Origin: Rhizobium sp. BK196
GTDB lineage: Bacteria > Pseudomonadota > Alphaproteobacteria > Rhizobiales > Rhizobiaceae
Direction: 5' to 3'
NCBI RefSeq assembly: GCF_014193255.1
Contig: NZ_JACHZB010000007.1
Location: 186,001-250,000, forward strand
DNA length: 64,000 nucleotides
In this document: in pieces, positions 1 to 7,612 of the stretch
How positions within the stretch are numbered: the first letter of the stretch is position 1
Layout of the letters: each line of letters opens with the position of its first letter
Made by a program: the position numbers and the translations under genes
The notes under the pieces: model-generated
The model's database searches: none
Told to the model about the DNA's origin: nothing
What the model saw: only the letters and a program-made list of their open reading frames with translations

Positions 1-377
1 CCGAAAAGTTCGAGGCATTGCTCGCGGAACTGCCCCGCATTCATGCAAGGCCGAAAGGCTCGATGTTCCTGGCGCGTCTCGATGGAGAAAGCGTCGGCTG
101 CGTGATGCAGCATGAGATTGCGCCCGGCATTTCGGAGATGAAGCGTCTCTTCGTTTCCGAGAAGGCGCGTGGCAGCGGCGCGGCGCTTGCGCTCTGCGAA
201 GCTTCGCTGGCCCGAGCGAAAGAAGACGGCTACGGCGTGATGCGGCTCGACACCGGCTATCGGCAGATCGCGGCGCAGAAACTCTACCGTCGGCTGGGTT
301 TCCGCGAGCGGGATGCCTATTATGCGGTCCCTGAGGATCTCAAGCCAATTTTGGTTTTCTTCGAGCGCGAGCTTTGA
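1..377 (+). CDS. GNAT-family N-acetyltransferase (5' end outside window)
   Basis: This is the C-terminal part of a GNAT acetyltransferase, an enzyme class that transfers acetyl from acetyl-CoA to an amine. The open frame runs off the left edge, so the true start lies upstream. The fragment carries the beta-4 strand (MKRLFVSEKARGSG) with the R/Q-x-x-G-x-G/A acetyl-CoA loop as 'ARGSGAA', followed by the LYRRLGF motif typical of the last conserved block. The substrate cannot be told from the sequence. It ends 43 bases before the next gene. Confidence 0.85.
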   Translation, partial: EKFEALLAELPRIHARPKGSMFLARLDGESVGCVMQHEIAPGISEMKRLFVSEKARGSGAALALCEASLARAKEDGYGVMRLDTGYRQIAAQKLYRRLGFRERDAYYAVPEDLKPILVFFEREL

Positions 378-420
378 TGCTTTGCTTGTTTCACTCTGTC
401 TGCTCAGGCATTCTCTCTTC

Positions 421-1485
421 ATGAGGAGCCTTTTCATTCTGTTTTTGTGTCTGGCGCCCTGTCTTGCAGCCGCGGAGCCGATCTTCTATCCGGCGCAATC
501 GGGCAATGCCGATGCGCCGGTGCTGACCGTCTATTCCTCGCTCGACGAACCGCTCGCGCAGCCGATGATCCGTGGCTTTCAGGAGGCCAATCCGGATGTG
601 GCGGTGAAATATGAGGATATGCTGACCGGCGATATCTACGATCGGATCGTCCGCGAGACGGATGCCGGCCATAAGACGGCGGACTTTGCCTTCTCTTCCG
701 CCATGGACCTGCAGGTGAAGCTTTCTAACGACGGCTATGCGCAAGTCAGCAATCTGCCGATGAGCGCTCAGTGGCCGAAATGGGCAAACTGGCGCAACAC
801 GGCCTATGCGCTAACCTTCGAACCCGCGGTCTTCGTCTATCACAAGCCGAGTTTTGTCCATGAAACGGTGCCGAGTTCGCGTGCGGAATTCGTCGATTAT
901 CTGAAGCGCAAGGGCAACGAAGTCTATGGACGGATCGGCACCTATGACATCGAGCGTTCCGGCGTCGGCTTTCTTTTCATGGCGCGAGACCAGGAACAGT
1001 TCGGCGACATCTGGTCGGTGATCGGCGCGATGGGGGCTGCAGGCGTCAAACTCTATTCCACGAGTTCGGCAATCCTTGAGCGCGTGGCTGATGGGCGCTT
1101 CGTGCTCGGTTACAATATCCTTGGCTCATACGCAGCCGATTGGGCCTCGCGTCACCCCGATGTCGGCATCGTGCTGCCGAAGGATTATACCGTCGTGATG
1201 TCTCGCATCGGCCTTGTGCCGCAGGCTGCGGCCGAGCCGGAACTCGGAAGGCGTTACCTCGCCTTCTTCATGTCGAAGGAAGGCCAGACGATCATGGCTC
1301 GCGAGCTGCAGATCCCGGCCGTCAGCCCGGAAGTGGCTGGTGAAAACACCGCCAATACGTTGCAGGAACTGCTCGGCGCACAGTTGCGCCCCGTGCCAGT
1401 CAGCCCCGGCTTGATGGTCTATCTCGATCAGGTGAAGAGGGCTCGGCTGATTGCCCACTGGAATGAAGTGCTGCGCACGCAGTAA
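421..1485 (+). CDS. Iron-type ABC transporter periplasmic substrate-binding protein
   Basis: This is a 354-residue exported solute-binding protein of the Fe(3+)/2-aminoethylphosphonate-like extracellular family. The start at 421 gives a clean signal peptide (MRSLFILFLCLAPCLAAAEP). The frame is open further upstream, but those codons do not look like an export signal. The body begins 'VLTVYSSLDEPLAQPMI', the usual first strand of this fold. No ABC permease or ATPase gene lies beside it; the tct transporter follows after 454 bases. Related binding proteins are often encoded near TctD/TctE two-component genes, so a role as accessory sensor for tricarboxylate uptake is possible, but that is inference. 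The Shine-Dalgarno signal is weak. Confidence 0.8.
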   Translation: MRSLFILFLCLAPCLAAAEPIFYPAQSGNADAPVLTVYSSLDEPLAQPMIRGFQEANPDVAVKYEDMLTGDIYDRIVRETDAGHKTADFAFSSAMDLQVKLSNDGYAQVSNLPMSAQWPKWANWRNTAYALTFEPAVFVYHKPSFVHETVPSSRAEFVDYLKRKGNEVYGRIGTYDIERSGVGFLFMARDQEQFGDIWSVIGAMGAAGVKLYSTSSAILERVADGRFVLGYNILGSYAADWASRHPDVGIVLPKDYTVVMSRIGLVPQAAAEPELGRRYLAFFMSKEGQTIMARELQIPAVSPEVAGENTANTLQELLGAQLRPVPVSPGLMVYLDQVKRARLIAHWNEVLRTQ

Positions 1486-1939
1486 AAGCTCACATCCAGC
1501 AATTGCGAGGCCTGCATAGGATGCATAGGCATTTTCCTACGCTCTCCAGAAAATGTCAAATTCATTAGCTGTCATATATGTGGCTGACATCTCTCACGTA
1601 GGGGAGGGAACAACCCATGCATCTTAGGCATCCTATGCGGTCCCGGTAAGTGGTTCCGGACTGTGTTCGGTACGGACAATGCAGCAACCGGCGGACTGGT
1701 TCGACCGGATTGCGGCAAAAAAGTGTCTTGCCACACTGGATATCCCGCCGATGTCAGCTAAATGACAGCTTCATATGATGGCTTGGGCTACTTCTTCTCC
1801 GTGGAGGCGGAGAGTTGAAGAATTCCGGGAGGACTTCCGCTCGCTATCAGGACAATTGCGTCCACCGATCGGTGATCTCTCCTCATTTTCAAATAAAGAG
1901 CACTGGCGGTTCGCTCAGCCGCAGCACGGAGGACACATC
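1486..1939. promoter_or_regulatory. Regulatory region before tctC with paired response-regulator-like boxes
   Basis: This 454-base gene-free stretch holds two sets of dyads. First, CTGTCAT (1569-1575) and CTGACAT (1584-1590) recur in inverse orientation as ATGTCAG (1751-1757) and ATGACAG (1762-1768). Read on the minus strand, the second set is CTGTCAT-N4-CTGACAT with 11-base spacing, the arrangement of a PhoB/OmpR-family box. Second, GCATAGGATGC (1514-1524) is the exact inverse of GCATCCTATGC (1628-1638), and GCATAGG is tandemly repeated at 1514 and 1524. A TctD-type response regulator is a plausible ligand, because such regulators control tct operons elsewhere. No regulator gene is visible in the window. 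Confidence 0.55.
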
Positions 1940-2884
1940 GTGAAGCATACTTTCATCGCAACCCTTTTGGCAGCAGCCATCGCACTTCCGGCCTACGCGG
2001 CCGATTACACCATCATCGCTCCGGCAGCGCCGGGTGGCGGCTGGGACCAGACAGCCCGCTCGCTGCAGACGGTGCTGCAGCAGGAAGGCATTTCCAAGAG
2101 CGTTCAGGTTCAGAACGTACCGGGCGCCGGCGGCTCTATCGGTCTCGCACAGTTCAGCAGCCAGAGCGCCGGCAATCCGAACGCCTTGATCGTCGGCGGC
2201 TATGTCATGGTCGGCGCTCTCTTAACAAACAAGTCGGCCGTTACGCTCAAGGACGTCACCCCGATCGCTCGTCTGACCGGAGAATATGAAGCCATCGTCG
2301 TTCCGGCTTCGTCCGACATCAAGACGCTTGCCGATCTGGTTACCAAGCTGAAGGCCGATCCCGGCGCCGTTTCCTGGGGCGGTGGTTCTGCCGGCGGCAC
2401 GGACCATATTACCGCCGGCTTGATTGCCAAGGCGTCCGGCGTCGATCCGACGAAGATCAACTACGTTGCCTTCTCGGGTGGTGGCGAAGCGCTCGCTGCT
2501 ATCCTTGGTGGCCAGGTTACGGCCGGTATTTCGAGCTACAGCGAGTTCGAATCGCAGGTCAAGGCCGGTACGCTTCGCCTGCTTGCCGTTTCCAGCGATG
2601 CGCGCATCCCCGGCGTCGATGCACCGACCCTCAAGGAAGCAGGCACTGATGTTTCCATCCAGAACTGGCGCATGGTCGCTGCTGCTCCAGGACTGACCGA
2701 CGAAGAGGTCGCCTCGATCGCCGCCGACTTCGACAAGGTGCACAAGTCTGCGGCATGGCAGGAAATCCTGAAGACCAAAGGCTGGGCCGACACCTACCTC
2801 GCAGGCGACGCCTTCAAGGCGCAGCTCGAAAAGGATATCTCTGCCACCGAAGGCATTCTCAAAGAGATCGGTCTCGTCCAATGA
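1940..2884 (+). CDS. tctC: Tripartite tricarboxylate transporter substrate-binding protein TctC
   Basis: This is a 314-residue periplasmic binding protein of the Bug/TctC family, which captures citrate or related carboxylates for the TctAB membrane unit. The GTG start at 1940 is chosen because GGAGG (1928-1932) sits seven bases upstream and the protein then opens with a signal peptide (MKHTFIATLLAAAIALPAYA). The family hallmark 'PAAPGGGWDQTAR' follows directly after the cleavage site and forms part of the carboxylate-binding loops. The reading frame continues upstream to 1775 without export features. The stop codon overlaps the tctB start by four bases (ATGA). The substrate is not readable from sequence; citrate is the usual assignment. 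Confidence 0.95.
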   Translation: MKHTFIATLLAAAIALPAYAADYTIIAPAAPGGGWDQTARSLQTVLQQEGISKSVQVQNVPGAGGSIGLAQFSSQSAGNPNALIVGGYVMVGALLTNKSAVTLKDVTPIARLTGEYEAIVVPASSDIKTLADLVTKLKADPGAVSWGGGSAGGTDHITAGLIAKASGVDPTKINYVAFSGGGEALAAILGGQVTAGISSYSEFESQVKAGTLRLLAVSSDARIPGVDAPTLKEAGTDVSIQNWRMVAAAPGLTDEEVASIAADFDKVHKSAAWQEILKTKGWADTYLAGDAFKAQLEKDISATEGILKEIGLVQ

Positions 2885-3372
2885 GCGAAGCCGATCACGC
2901 ATCGGTAACGAAGCGCCGCCCCGATTGGGCGGCGCTGATCATTGCCGTTTTCCTCATTGCCTTGGCCGGCGTCGTATTCTGGGATGCCACGCATCTGAAG
3001 ACGATCGCGCAATATGACCGCATCGGTCCGTCTACCGTTCCGAAGGCCATCGCCCTCGGCCTCTTCTGTCTTGGCATCTGGACGGTATTCGAAAGCTGGC
3101 GCGGAGAATTTCCGGAACGTGAGCATCAGGAAGTGGCGCCCGTCATCTGGATCGTCGCAGGCCTTGCCGGGCAGATGCTGCTCTTGCGCACCGCCGGCTT
3201 CTCGATTGCGACCGGTGTGCTCTTTGCGCTGACCGCACGCGGTTTCGGCAAGCGCCAGATCTGGATCTCGCTGCCCGTAGGCATCGTGCTGAGCTTCATC
3301 GTCTGGGCGATCTTCTCGCAGCTCCTGCAGCTCATGCTGCCGGCCGGGCCGCTCGAACATCTGTTCTTCTGA
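2881..3372 (+). CDS. tctB: Tripartite tricarboxylate transporter small membrane subunit TctB
   Basis: This 163-residue protein has four hydrophobic segments, matching the DUF1468/TctB family, the small integral subunit that pairs with TctA. It starts within the tctC stop codon (ATGA), indicating translational coupling. The N-terminus is short and charged (MSEADHASVTKRRPDW) before the first membrane span. A 92-base gap separates it from tctA, larger than the tctC-tctB junction but without an evident terminator, so one operon is likely. Confidence 0.93.
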   Translation: MSEADHASVTKRRPDWAALIIAVFLIALAGVVFWDATHLKTIAQYDRIGPSTVPKAIALGLFCLGIWTVFESWRGEFPEREHQEVAPVIWIVAGLAGQMLLLRTAGFSIATGVLFALTARGFGKRQIWISLPVGIVLSFIVWAIFSQLLQLMLPAGPLEHLFF

Positions 3373-3464
3373 CAGCGCTCGCCTCGCATCGGGCGCTCTC
3401 GGTTTTTTGCTTTTTTCGCGGACGGTCCTAGTGCCCCTCAGGAGCCGCCGCTTGGGACAAAGAC

Positions 3465-4982
3465 ATGAGCACATTCGAATTCCTCTGGCAGGGCATTCTG
3501 GTTGCCGCGCAACCGATCAACCTGCTCTACGCCCTCATCGGCGTGACCCTTGGTACCGCCGTCGGCGTGCTGCCAGGCATCGGCCCGGCGCTCACCGTAG
3601 CGCTCCTCCTGCCTGCCACCTACAAGCTCGATCCAGGCGGCTCGCTCATCATGTTCGCCGGCATCTATTACGGTGGCATGTATGGCGGCTCGACCACGTC
3701 GATCCTCCTGAACACGCCGGGTGAAAGCTCCTCGATCGTCACCGCGCTCGAGGGCAACAAGATGGCCCGTGCGGGCCGTGGTGGACCAGCACTGGCGACA
3801 GCGGCCATCGGTTCCTTCGTCGCCGGCCTCATCGCGACGCTCGGCCTTGCCTTCGTCGCGCCCTACATCGTGAAGCTCGCCCTTATCTTCGGCCCACGCG
3901 AATATTTCGCGCTGATGGTGCTTGCCTTCGTCACCGTCTCCTCGGCCTTCGGGGATTCGGCGCTGCGTGGTCTTACCTCGCTCTTTATCGGCTTTGCCCT
4001 CGCTATGGTCGGCATCGACCAGCAGACGGGCCAGGCGCGCCTTTCCTTCGGCATCCCCGACCTGCTTGATGGTATCGAGGTGACGACGCTTGCAGTGGCC
4101 ATGTTCGCGATCGGAGAGACGCTTTATATCGCCGCTCAGGGCAACCGCGGCGAGGACAAGGTGGAAGCGGTGCGTGGCTCGCTCTGGATGAATGCGCAGG
4201 ACTGGGCGCGCTCGTGGAAGCCATGGCTGCGGGGCACGATCATCGGTTTCCCGATCGGTGCGATGCCGGCTGGTGGCGCGGAAATCGGCACGTTCCTCTC
4301 CTACGCAACGGAAAAGCGCCTGTCGAAGAACCCCGAGGAATTCGGGCAAGGCGCTATCGAAGGCGTTGCCGGCCCTGAAGCCGCCAACAATGCCTCGGCC
4401 GCCGGCACGCTGGTGCCACTGCTGACGCTCGGCCTGCCGACGTCTGCGACGGCGGCGATCATGCTCGCCGGCTTCCAGCAATATGGCCTGCAGCCGGGGC
4501 CGCTGCTGTTTGCAACCAATCCGCAGCTCGTTTGGGGTCTCATCGCCAGCCTGCTTATCGCCAATGCGATGCTTCTGGTGCTGAACCTGCCGATGATCGG
4601 CCTCTGGGTTCGCCTGCTGACGGTGCCAAAGCCGTGGCTCTATGCCGGCATCCTTCTGTTTGCCACGCTCGGTACGATCGGCGCCAACCCGTCGGTCTTC
4701 GAGCTAGGCATGCTGCTCGCTTTCGGCCTGCTCGGTTACATGATGCGGATCTTCGGTTATCCGATCGCGCCTGCCGTCGTCGGCCTCATTCTCGGGCCAC
4801 TGGCCGAGCAGCAGCTTCGTCGTGCTCTGTCGATCAGCCAGGGCGATGTGACGACGCTCGTCATGTCGCCGATCGCCTGCGGCCTGCTGATCGTTGCTGC
4901 CGCTGCCTTCCTCATTCCGCTGATCCTGAGATTGCGTGGCCGTGGCCAGGTTCTCTCTCAGCTGGCGGCAAATGAAGACTAA
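3465..4982 (+). CDS. tctA: Tripartite tricarboxylate transporter large permease TctA
   Basis: This 505-residue polytopic protein of the TctA family (about 11-12 spans) forms the transport channel for sodium- or proton-coupled uptake of tricarboxylates delivered by TctC. Two family signatures are visible: 'GVLPGIGPAL' near residue 35 and 'YYGGMYGGSTTSILLNTPGE' near residues 65-85; the second is highly conserved in TctA. The central part contains the related loop 'GIEGVAGPEAANNA', written in this protein as AIEGVAGPEAANNAS. Length is normal. A strong hairpin terminator follows. Confidence 0.95.
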   Translation: MSTFEFLWQGILVAAQPINLLYALIGVTLGTAVGVLPGIGPALTVALLLPATYKLDPGGSLIMFAGIYYGGMYGGSTTSILLNTPGESSSIVTALEGNKMARAGRGGPALATAAIGSFVAGLIATLGLAFVAPYIVKLALIFGPREYFALMVLAFVTVSSAFGDSALRGLTSLFIGFALAMVGIDQQTGQARLSFGIPDLLDGIEVTTLAVAMFAIGETLYIAAQGNRGEDKVEAVRGSLWMNAQDWARSWKPWLRGTIIGFPIGAMPAGGAEIGTFLSYATEKRLSKNPEEFGQGAIEGVAGPEAANNASAAGTLVPLLTLGLPTSATAAIMLAGFQQYGLQPGPLLFATNPQLVWGLIASLLIANAMLLVLNLPMIGLWVRLLTVPKPWLYAGILLFATLGTIGANPSVFELGMLLAFGLLGYMMRIFGYPIAPAVVGLILGPLAEQQLRRALSISQGDVTTLVMSPIACGLLIVAAAAFLIPLILRLRGRGQVLSQLAANED

Positions 4983-5012
4983 AAGAAAAAGACCAACCTG
5001 ACCCCTAATTCA

Positions 5013-5046
5013 GGCCGGCCGTGGCGACATGGCCGGCCGTTTCTTT
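5013..5046 (+). terminator. Rho-independent terminator after tctA
   Basis: GGCCGGCC at 5013-5020 pairs with GGCCGGCC at 5031-5038 across a ten-base loop. A T-rich tail (GTTTCTTT) follows. It lies about 30 bases beyond the tctA stop. Confidence 0.8.
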
Positions 5047-5263
5047 GGCATTTGTCATTTTTGTATTCGAGACTGAACGGCGGTTTTTTCAAGCTGTTGA
5101 ATTCAAATGTTAAAATTTGACATCCTGCGGTTTCCCTCAAGCATTTTTCTTCGCCGGCAAAAGAAATATGCGCTTCTTGCATAGCAGCGGTGATTTCCTG
5201 CGCATTGTAGGTGCATGCAGATTTTCCCACCTAGGAAGGGTCAATCAAAGAGAGGAAAAGAAG

Positions 5264-5434
5264 ATGTCCGCTATCAGAAAGTCGATCCAAAATGGTTTCC
5301 TGGCACGCGCCTTTGCAGCGCTCGGTGCCGCAAACGCAGTCAGCGCCTCTGTTGAAGGCGGTCGCAAGCCGCGCGCCCGTGACCTGCAGGAACTGGGTAT
5401 CGATCCGGTAAGCTTCGGCCGTGTCATCCGTTAA
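5264..5434 (+). CDS. Small DUF1127-like basic protein
   Basis: This is a 56-residue basic protein. The start at 5264 follows an AGAGAGGA ribosome site (5249-5256 region). The C-terminal 'ARDLQELGIDPVSFGRV' resembles the tail of small rhizobial DUF1127 proteins (typically 'LxxLGIxxxxF'). Members of that family have been linked to RNA metabolism and phosphate or carbon adaptation in Agrobacterium, but the match here is partial. It has its own terminator and stands alone, as such genes commonly do. The function of this one is unknown. Confidence 0.7.
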   Translation: MSAIRKSIQNGFLARAFAALGAANAVSASVEGGRKPRARDLQELGIDPVSFGRVIR

Positions 5435-5465
5435 GAAGCATCCGACCCATATTTTGAATGAATGA

Positions 5466-5498
5466 GCCCGCAACCGTTGGTCGCGGGCCTTGTTTTTT
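5466..5498 (+). terminator. Rho-independent terminator after the small DUF1127-like gene
   Basis: GCCCGC (5466-5471) pairs with GCGGGC (5483-5488), with an additional CC/GG pair inside. A tail ending in six T residues (5493-5498) follows. Confidence 0.85.
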
Positions 5499-5541
5499 GT
5501 GTATGCGAGCCGCAGCCCCAGACCGCGCGGCTTTTTGACTA

Positions 5542-6636
5542 TCAGGCGTGCAGGCGCTCCCGCTCGGGAACATGCGCTTCCTTCTGCCGCTCCTGCCTGT
5601 TGTAGCGGATCGAGGACCAGAGCGAGATACCGATCAGGGCAGCACCACCAAGGCCGGTGATGACCTCGGGAATGTGCGTCAAGGTCTGCACATACATAAT
5701 CACCGAGAGGATCAGGATCGCGTAGAAGGCGCCATGTTCCAGATAGCGGTATTCGGCGAGCGTTCCTTTTTCCACCAGCATGATCGTCATGGAGCGCACA
5801 TACATGGCGCCGATGCCAAGGCCGATGGCGATGATGAAGAGATTCTGAGTCAGCGCGAAGGCGCCGATGACGCCGTCGAAGGAGAAGCTGGCATCCAACA
5901 CTTCCAGATAGATGAAGGCACCGAGGCCACCCTTTGCCGCCTCGCTCATCGCGCGCTGCGACGCATCGAGGATGCCACCGATGACTTCCACCACCAGGAA
6001 GGTCAACAGACCGTAGATGGCGCAGTAGACGAAGGTCGTCGCGTCCTCTCCTTCCAGGAGATAGGAGAAGAGCAGGATCAGCAGGAGCACGAAGGCGATC
6101 TCGATGCCCTTGATCGTTGCCGAGCGAGCCATCAATCGCTCCAGCGAACCGATCCAGTGAACTTCCTTTTCGTGGTTGAAGAAGTAGGTGAGGCCGACCA
6201 TCATCAGGAACGTGCCGCCGAAAGCTGCGATCGGCAGATGCGCATCATTCATGATGCGGGCATATTCGGCCGGTTCACGTGCCGCAAGCACGAGCGCCTC
6301 CCATGGACCGATCTTTGCCGCGATGGCGACGATTGCCAGCGGGAAGACGATGCGCATGCCGAAGACGGCAATGACGATGCCCCAGGTCAGGAAGCGATGC
6401 TGCCAGACGGGGGTCATTTCTTTCAGCTTGTTGGCATTCACGATGGCGTTGTCGAAGGAAAGCGAGATCTCCAGCACGGCGAGCACCGTGCAGATGAAGA
6501 AGACGGTGGCCATGCCACCCAGCGTGCCGGTCGACTGCCAGCCGAGAACGGCGCCGAGCGCGAGGCCGAGCGCCGTGACGATGAAGGCCCAGCGGAAGTA
6601 GCCGAGCGAGGATTTGTGGGACTGAGGCTGGTTCAT
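5542..6636 (-). CDS. DUF475 / TerC-superfamily integral membrane protein
   Basis: This is a 364-residue polytopic membrane protein. The start at 6636 (MNQPQSHKSSLGYF) is preferred over a longer frame reaching 6702, whose extra residues look non-coding. TerC-type proteins carry two acidic membrane motifs; here they are 'SLSFDNAIV' (about residues 59-66) and 'SFSFDGVIGAFAL' in the second half, consistent with an internal repeat and a metal site. Several TerC relatives export manganese; the function of DUF475 members is not settled. The gene is preceded by a structured leader and terminator-like hairpin (6743-6880), suggesting RNA-level control. Confidence 0.85.
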   Translation of the reverse strand: MNQPQSHKSSLGYFRWAFIVTALGLALGAVLGWQSTGTLGGMATVFFICTVLAVLEISLSFDNAIVNANKLKEMTPVWQHRFLTWGIVIAVFGMRIVFPLAIVAIAAKIGPWEALVLAAREPAEYARIMNDAHLPIAAFGGTFLMMVGLTYFFNHEKEVHWIGSLERLMARSATIKGIEIAFVLLLILLFSYLLEGEDATTFVYCAIYGLLTFLVVEVIGGILDASQRAMSEAAKGGLGAFIYLEVLDASFSFDGVIGAFALTQNLFIIAIGLGIGAMYVRSMTIMLVEKGTLAEYRYLEHGAFYAILILSVIMYVQTLTHIPEVITGLGGAALIGISLWSSIRYNRQERQKEAHVPERERLHA

Positions 6637-6742
6637 GGCTGCACCCCACAGCCGCAAACCGGTTCGAAGGACAGGGTAAGAGCAGAAAAACGCATACCAC
6701 AATGGGCATGCGCGATTGGCATGATGAGCTTTTTCATCGATG

Positions 6743-6880
6743 AAAAATCCGCCGGCTAATTTGCAGGCGGTACCGACATCACGAGAGCGCCGTAAAAACT
6801 CTCGCCAGAGGGGCCCGGCACCAGGTTCCCCCGCAGCCGATGTCTGGAGGCCGCGGGTGTCTCACTAGGTAGTGAAGTTG
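6743..6880 (-). ncRNA. Candidate structured 5' leader (riboswitch-like) of the DUF475 gene
   Basis: Read on the minus strand, this stretch can fold into several helices. CACTA/TAGTG lies near 6864-6875. A nine-pair stem is formed by CCCGCGGCC and GGCTGCGGG, with a loop containing GACATC. CGAGAG/CTCTCG (6799-6804 with 6782-6787) makes a perfect hairpin. GATGTCGG (6773-6780) is complementary to the CC-GACATC loop at 6839-6847, allowing a pseudoknot or a three-way junction. Downstream, CCGCC (6766-6770) and GGCGG (6749-6753) form a hairpin followed by A-T5, a possible attenuator 107 bases before the start codon. I cannot match it to a known riboswitch by eye; the yybP-ykoY manganese class is common before TerC genes, but its conserved loops are not evident. 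Confidence 0.45.
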
Positions 6881-6926
6881 CTGCGCCAGTCAAGAAGCGC
6901 CGTCAGGCAAGGTTGCCGATTTCTTT

Positions 6927-6951
6927 GGAACCATACTGGCGCTCACCCGTT
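6927..6951 (+). promoter_or_regulatory. EcfG (general stress sigma factor) type promoter
   Basis: GGAAC at 6927-6931 is followed after exactly 16 bases by CGTT at 6948-6951. This matches the GGAAC-N16/17-CGTT consensus of EcfG/RpoE2 promoters in alphaproteobacteria. It points at the small gene starting at 7004. Confidence 0.7.
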
Positions 6952-7003
6952 CAGTCCTAGCTGAGCCGATGAAACACTCAGATACTTCTGAAGGAGGGCG
7001 ACG

Positions 7004-7243
7004 ATGCATAATTCGACCCATGTTCCCGATAGGCGCACGGAAGCGTCAGACCGTATGAAGCGGGCCAAACCAAACCGTATGCAGAGGGCGCAGGTTCTGC
7101 CCCCGCATCAGGTGGACCTGACGCTGACCCCGGGCGCGATCCACGACATTCATGTGCCGGCACATATGACCGGCGGCGATCTTTCCAAGGGCGGGCTCGA
7201 TATCAAGAGCGACGATGCAAACGTCGCAAAGCCCGTGCGCTGA
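7004..7243 (+). CDS. Small hypothetical protein under an EcfG-type promoter
   Basis: This is a 79-residue hydrophilic protein of unknown family. The start at 7004 follows a strong GAAGGAGG site (about 6990-6997). The N-terminal half is basic and Met/Arg/Pro-rich; the second half holds His-containing 'HDIHVPAHM' and a Gly/Asp-rich tail. No signal peptide, membrane segment or cofactor motif is visible. The EcfG-like promoter 50 bases upstream suggests induction by the general stress response. That it is translated rests on the ribosome site and promoter rather than homology. Confidence 0.6.
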   Translation: MHNSTHVPDRRTEASDRMKRAKPNRMQRAQVLPPHQVDLTLTPGAIHDIHVPAHMTGGDLSKGGLDIKSDDANVAKPVR

Positions 7244-7281
7244 AAACCAGTTCCGCAACCGACGAGACAGGTGAAATACGA

Positions 7282-7458
7282 ATGAGGATCAATCTTGTGC
7301 CGCGCGATATCTTCATCCAGCACGAATATGAGTGGCAGGCCGTGCGCGAGGCGGCCGAACGCCGGATCGATATAGGCAAGCGCGAGACGCCGTCCATCCA
7401 GCCAGGCGGGCAAACCGCAAAGCCGGCTGCGGCACCTTCGCCCGCGCAAGGCTGCTGA
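7282..7458 (+). CDS. Small hypothetical protein downstream of the stress gene
   Basis: This is a 58-residue frame starting ATG at 7282 with AGACAGGTG upstream, 38 bases after the preceding small gene. The N-terminus 'MRINLVPRDIFIQHEYEWQ' looks like real protein and is followed by an Arg/Glu-rich helix and a Pro/Ala/Gln tail. No family is recognised. It is probably co-transcribed with the 7004-7243 gene, because no terminator separates them. The weak ribosome site and low-complexity tail make the call tentative. Confidence 0.5.
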   Translation: MRINLVPRDIFIQHEYEWQAVREAAERRIDIGKRETPSIQPGGQTAKPAAAPSPAQGC

Positions 7459-7612
7459 ACACAGGGAACAGTTGAATGAGACGCCTGGCCATGCGCCGGG
7501 CGTTTCGTTCCGACCAGTTCTGGTTCGGGAAAGCGATCCACGGCCATGTCTTGCCAACCTTTCCGAAAGGATTGGGCAGCGATAATCCGGCCCGTTCAAG
7601 GGAATCGGATCG

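Noticed and set aside
1775..1939. A longer TctC starting at 1775
   Set aside because: The added 55 residues lack an export signal, while the GTG at 1940 has a good ribosome site followed at once by a signal peptide.
6743..6880. A definite yybP-ykoY manganese riboswitch
   Set aside because: The gene context fits, but I cannot find the conserved loop sequences of that class, so it is reported only as an unassigned structured leader.
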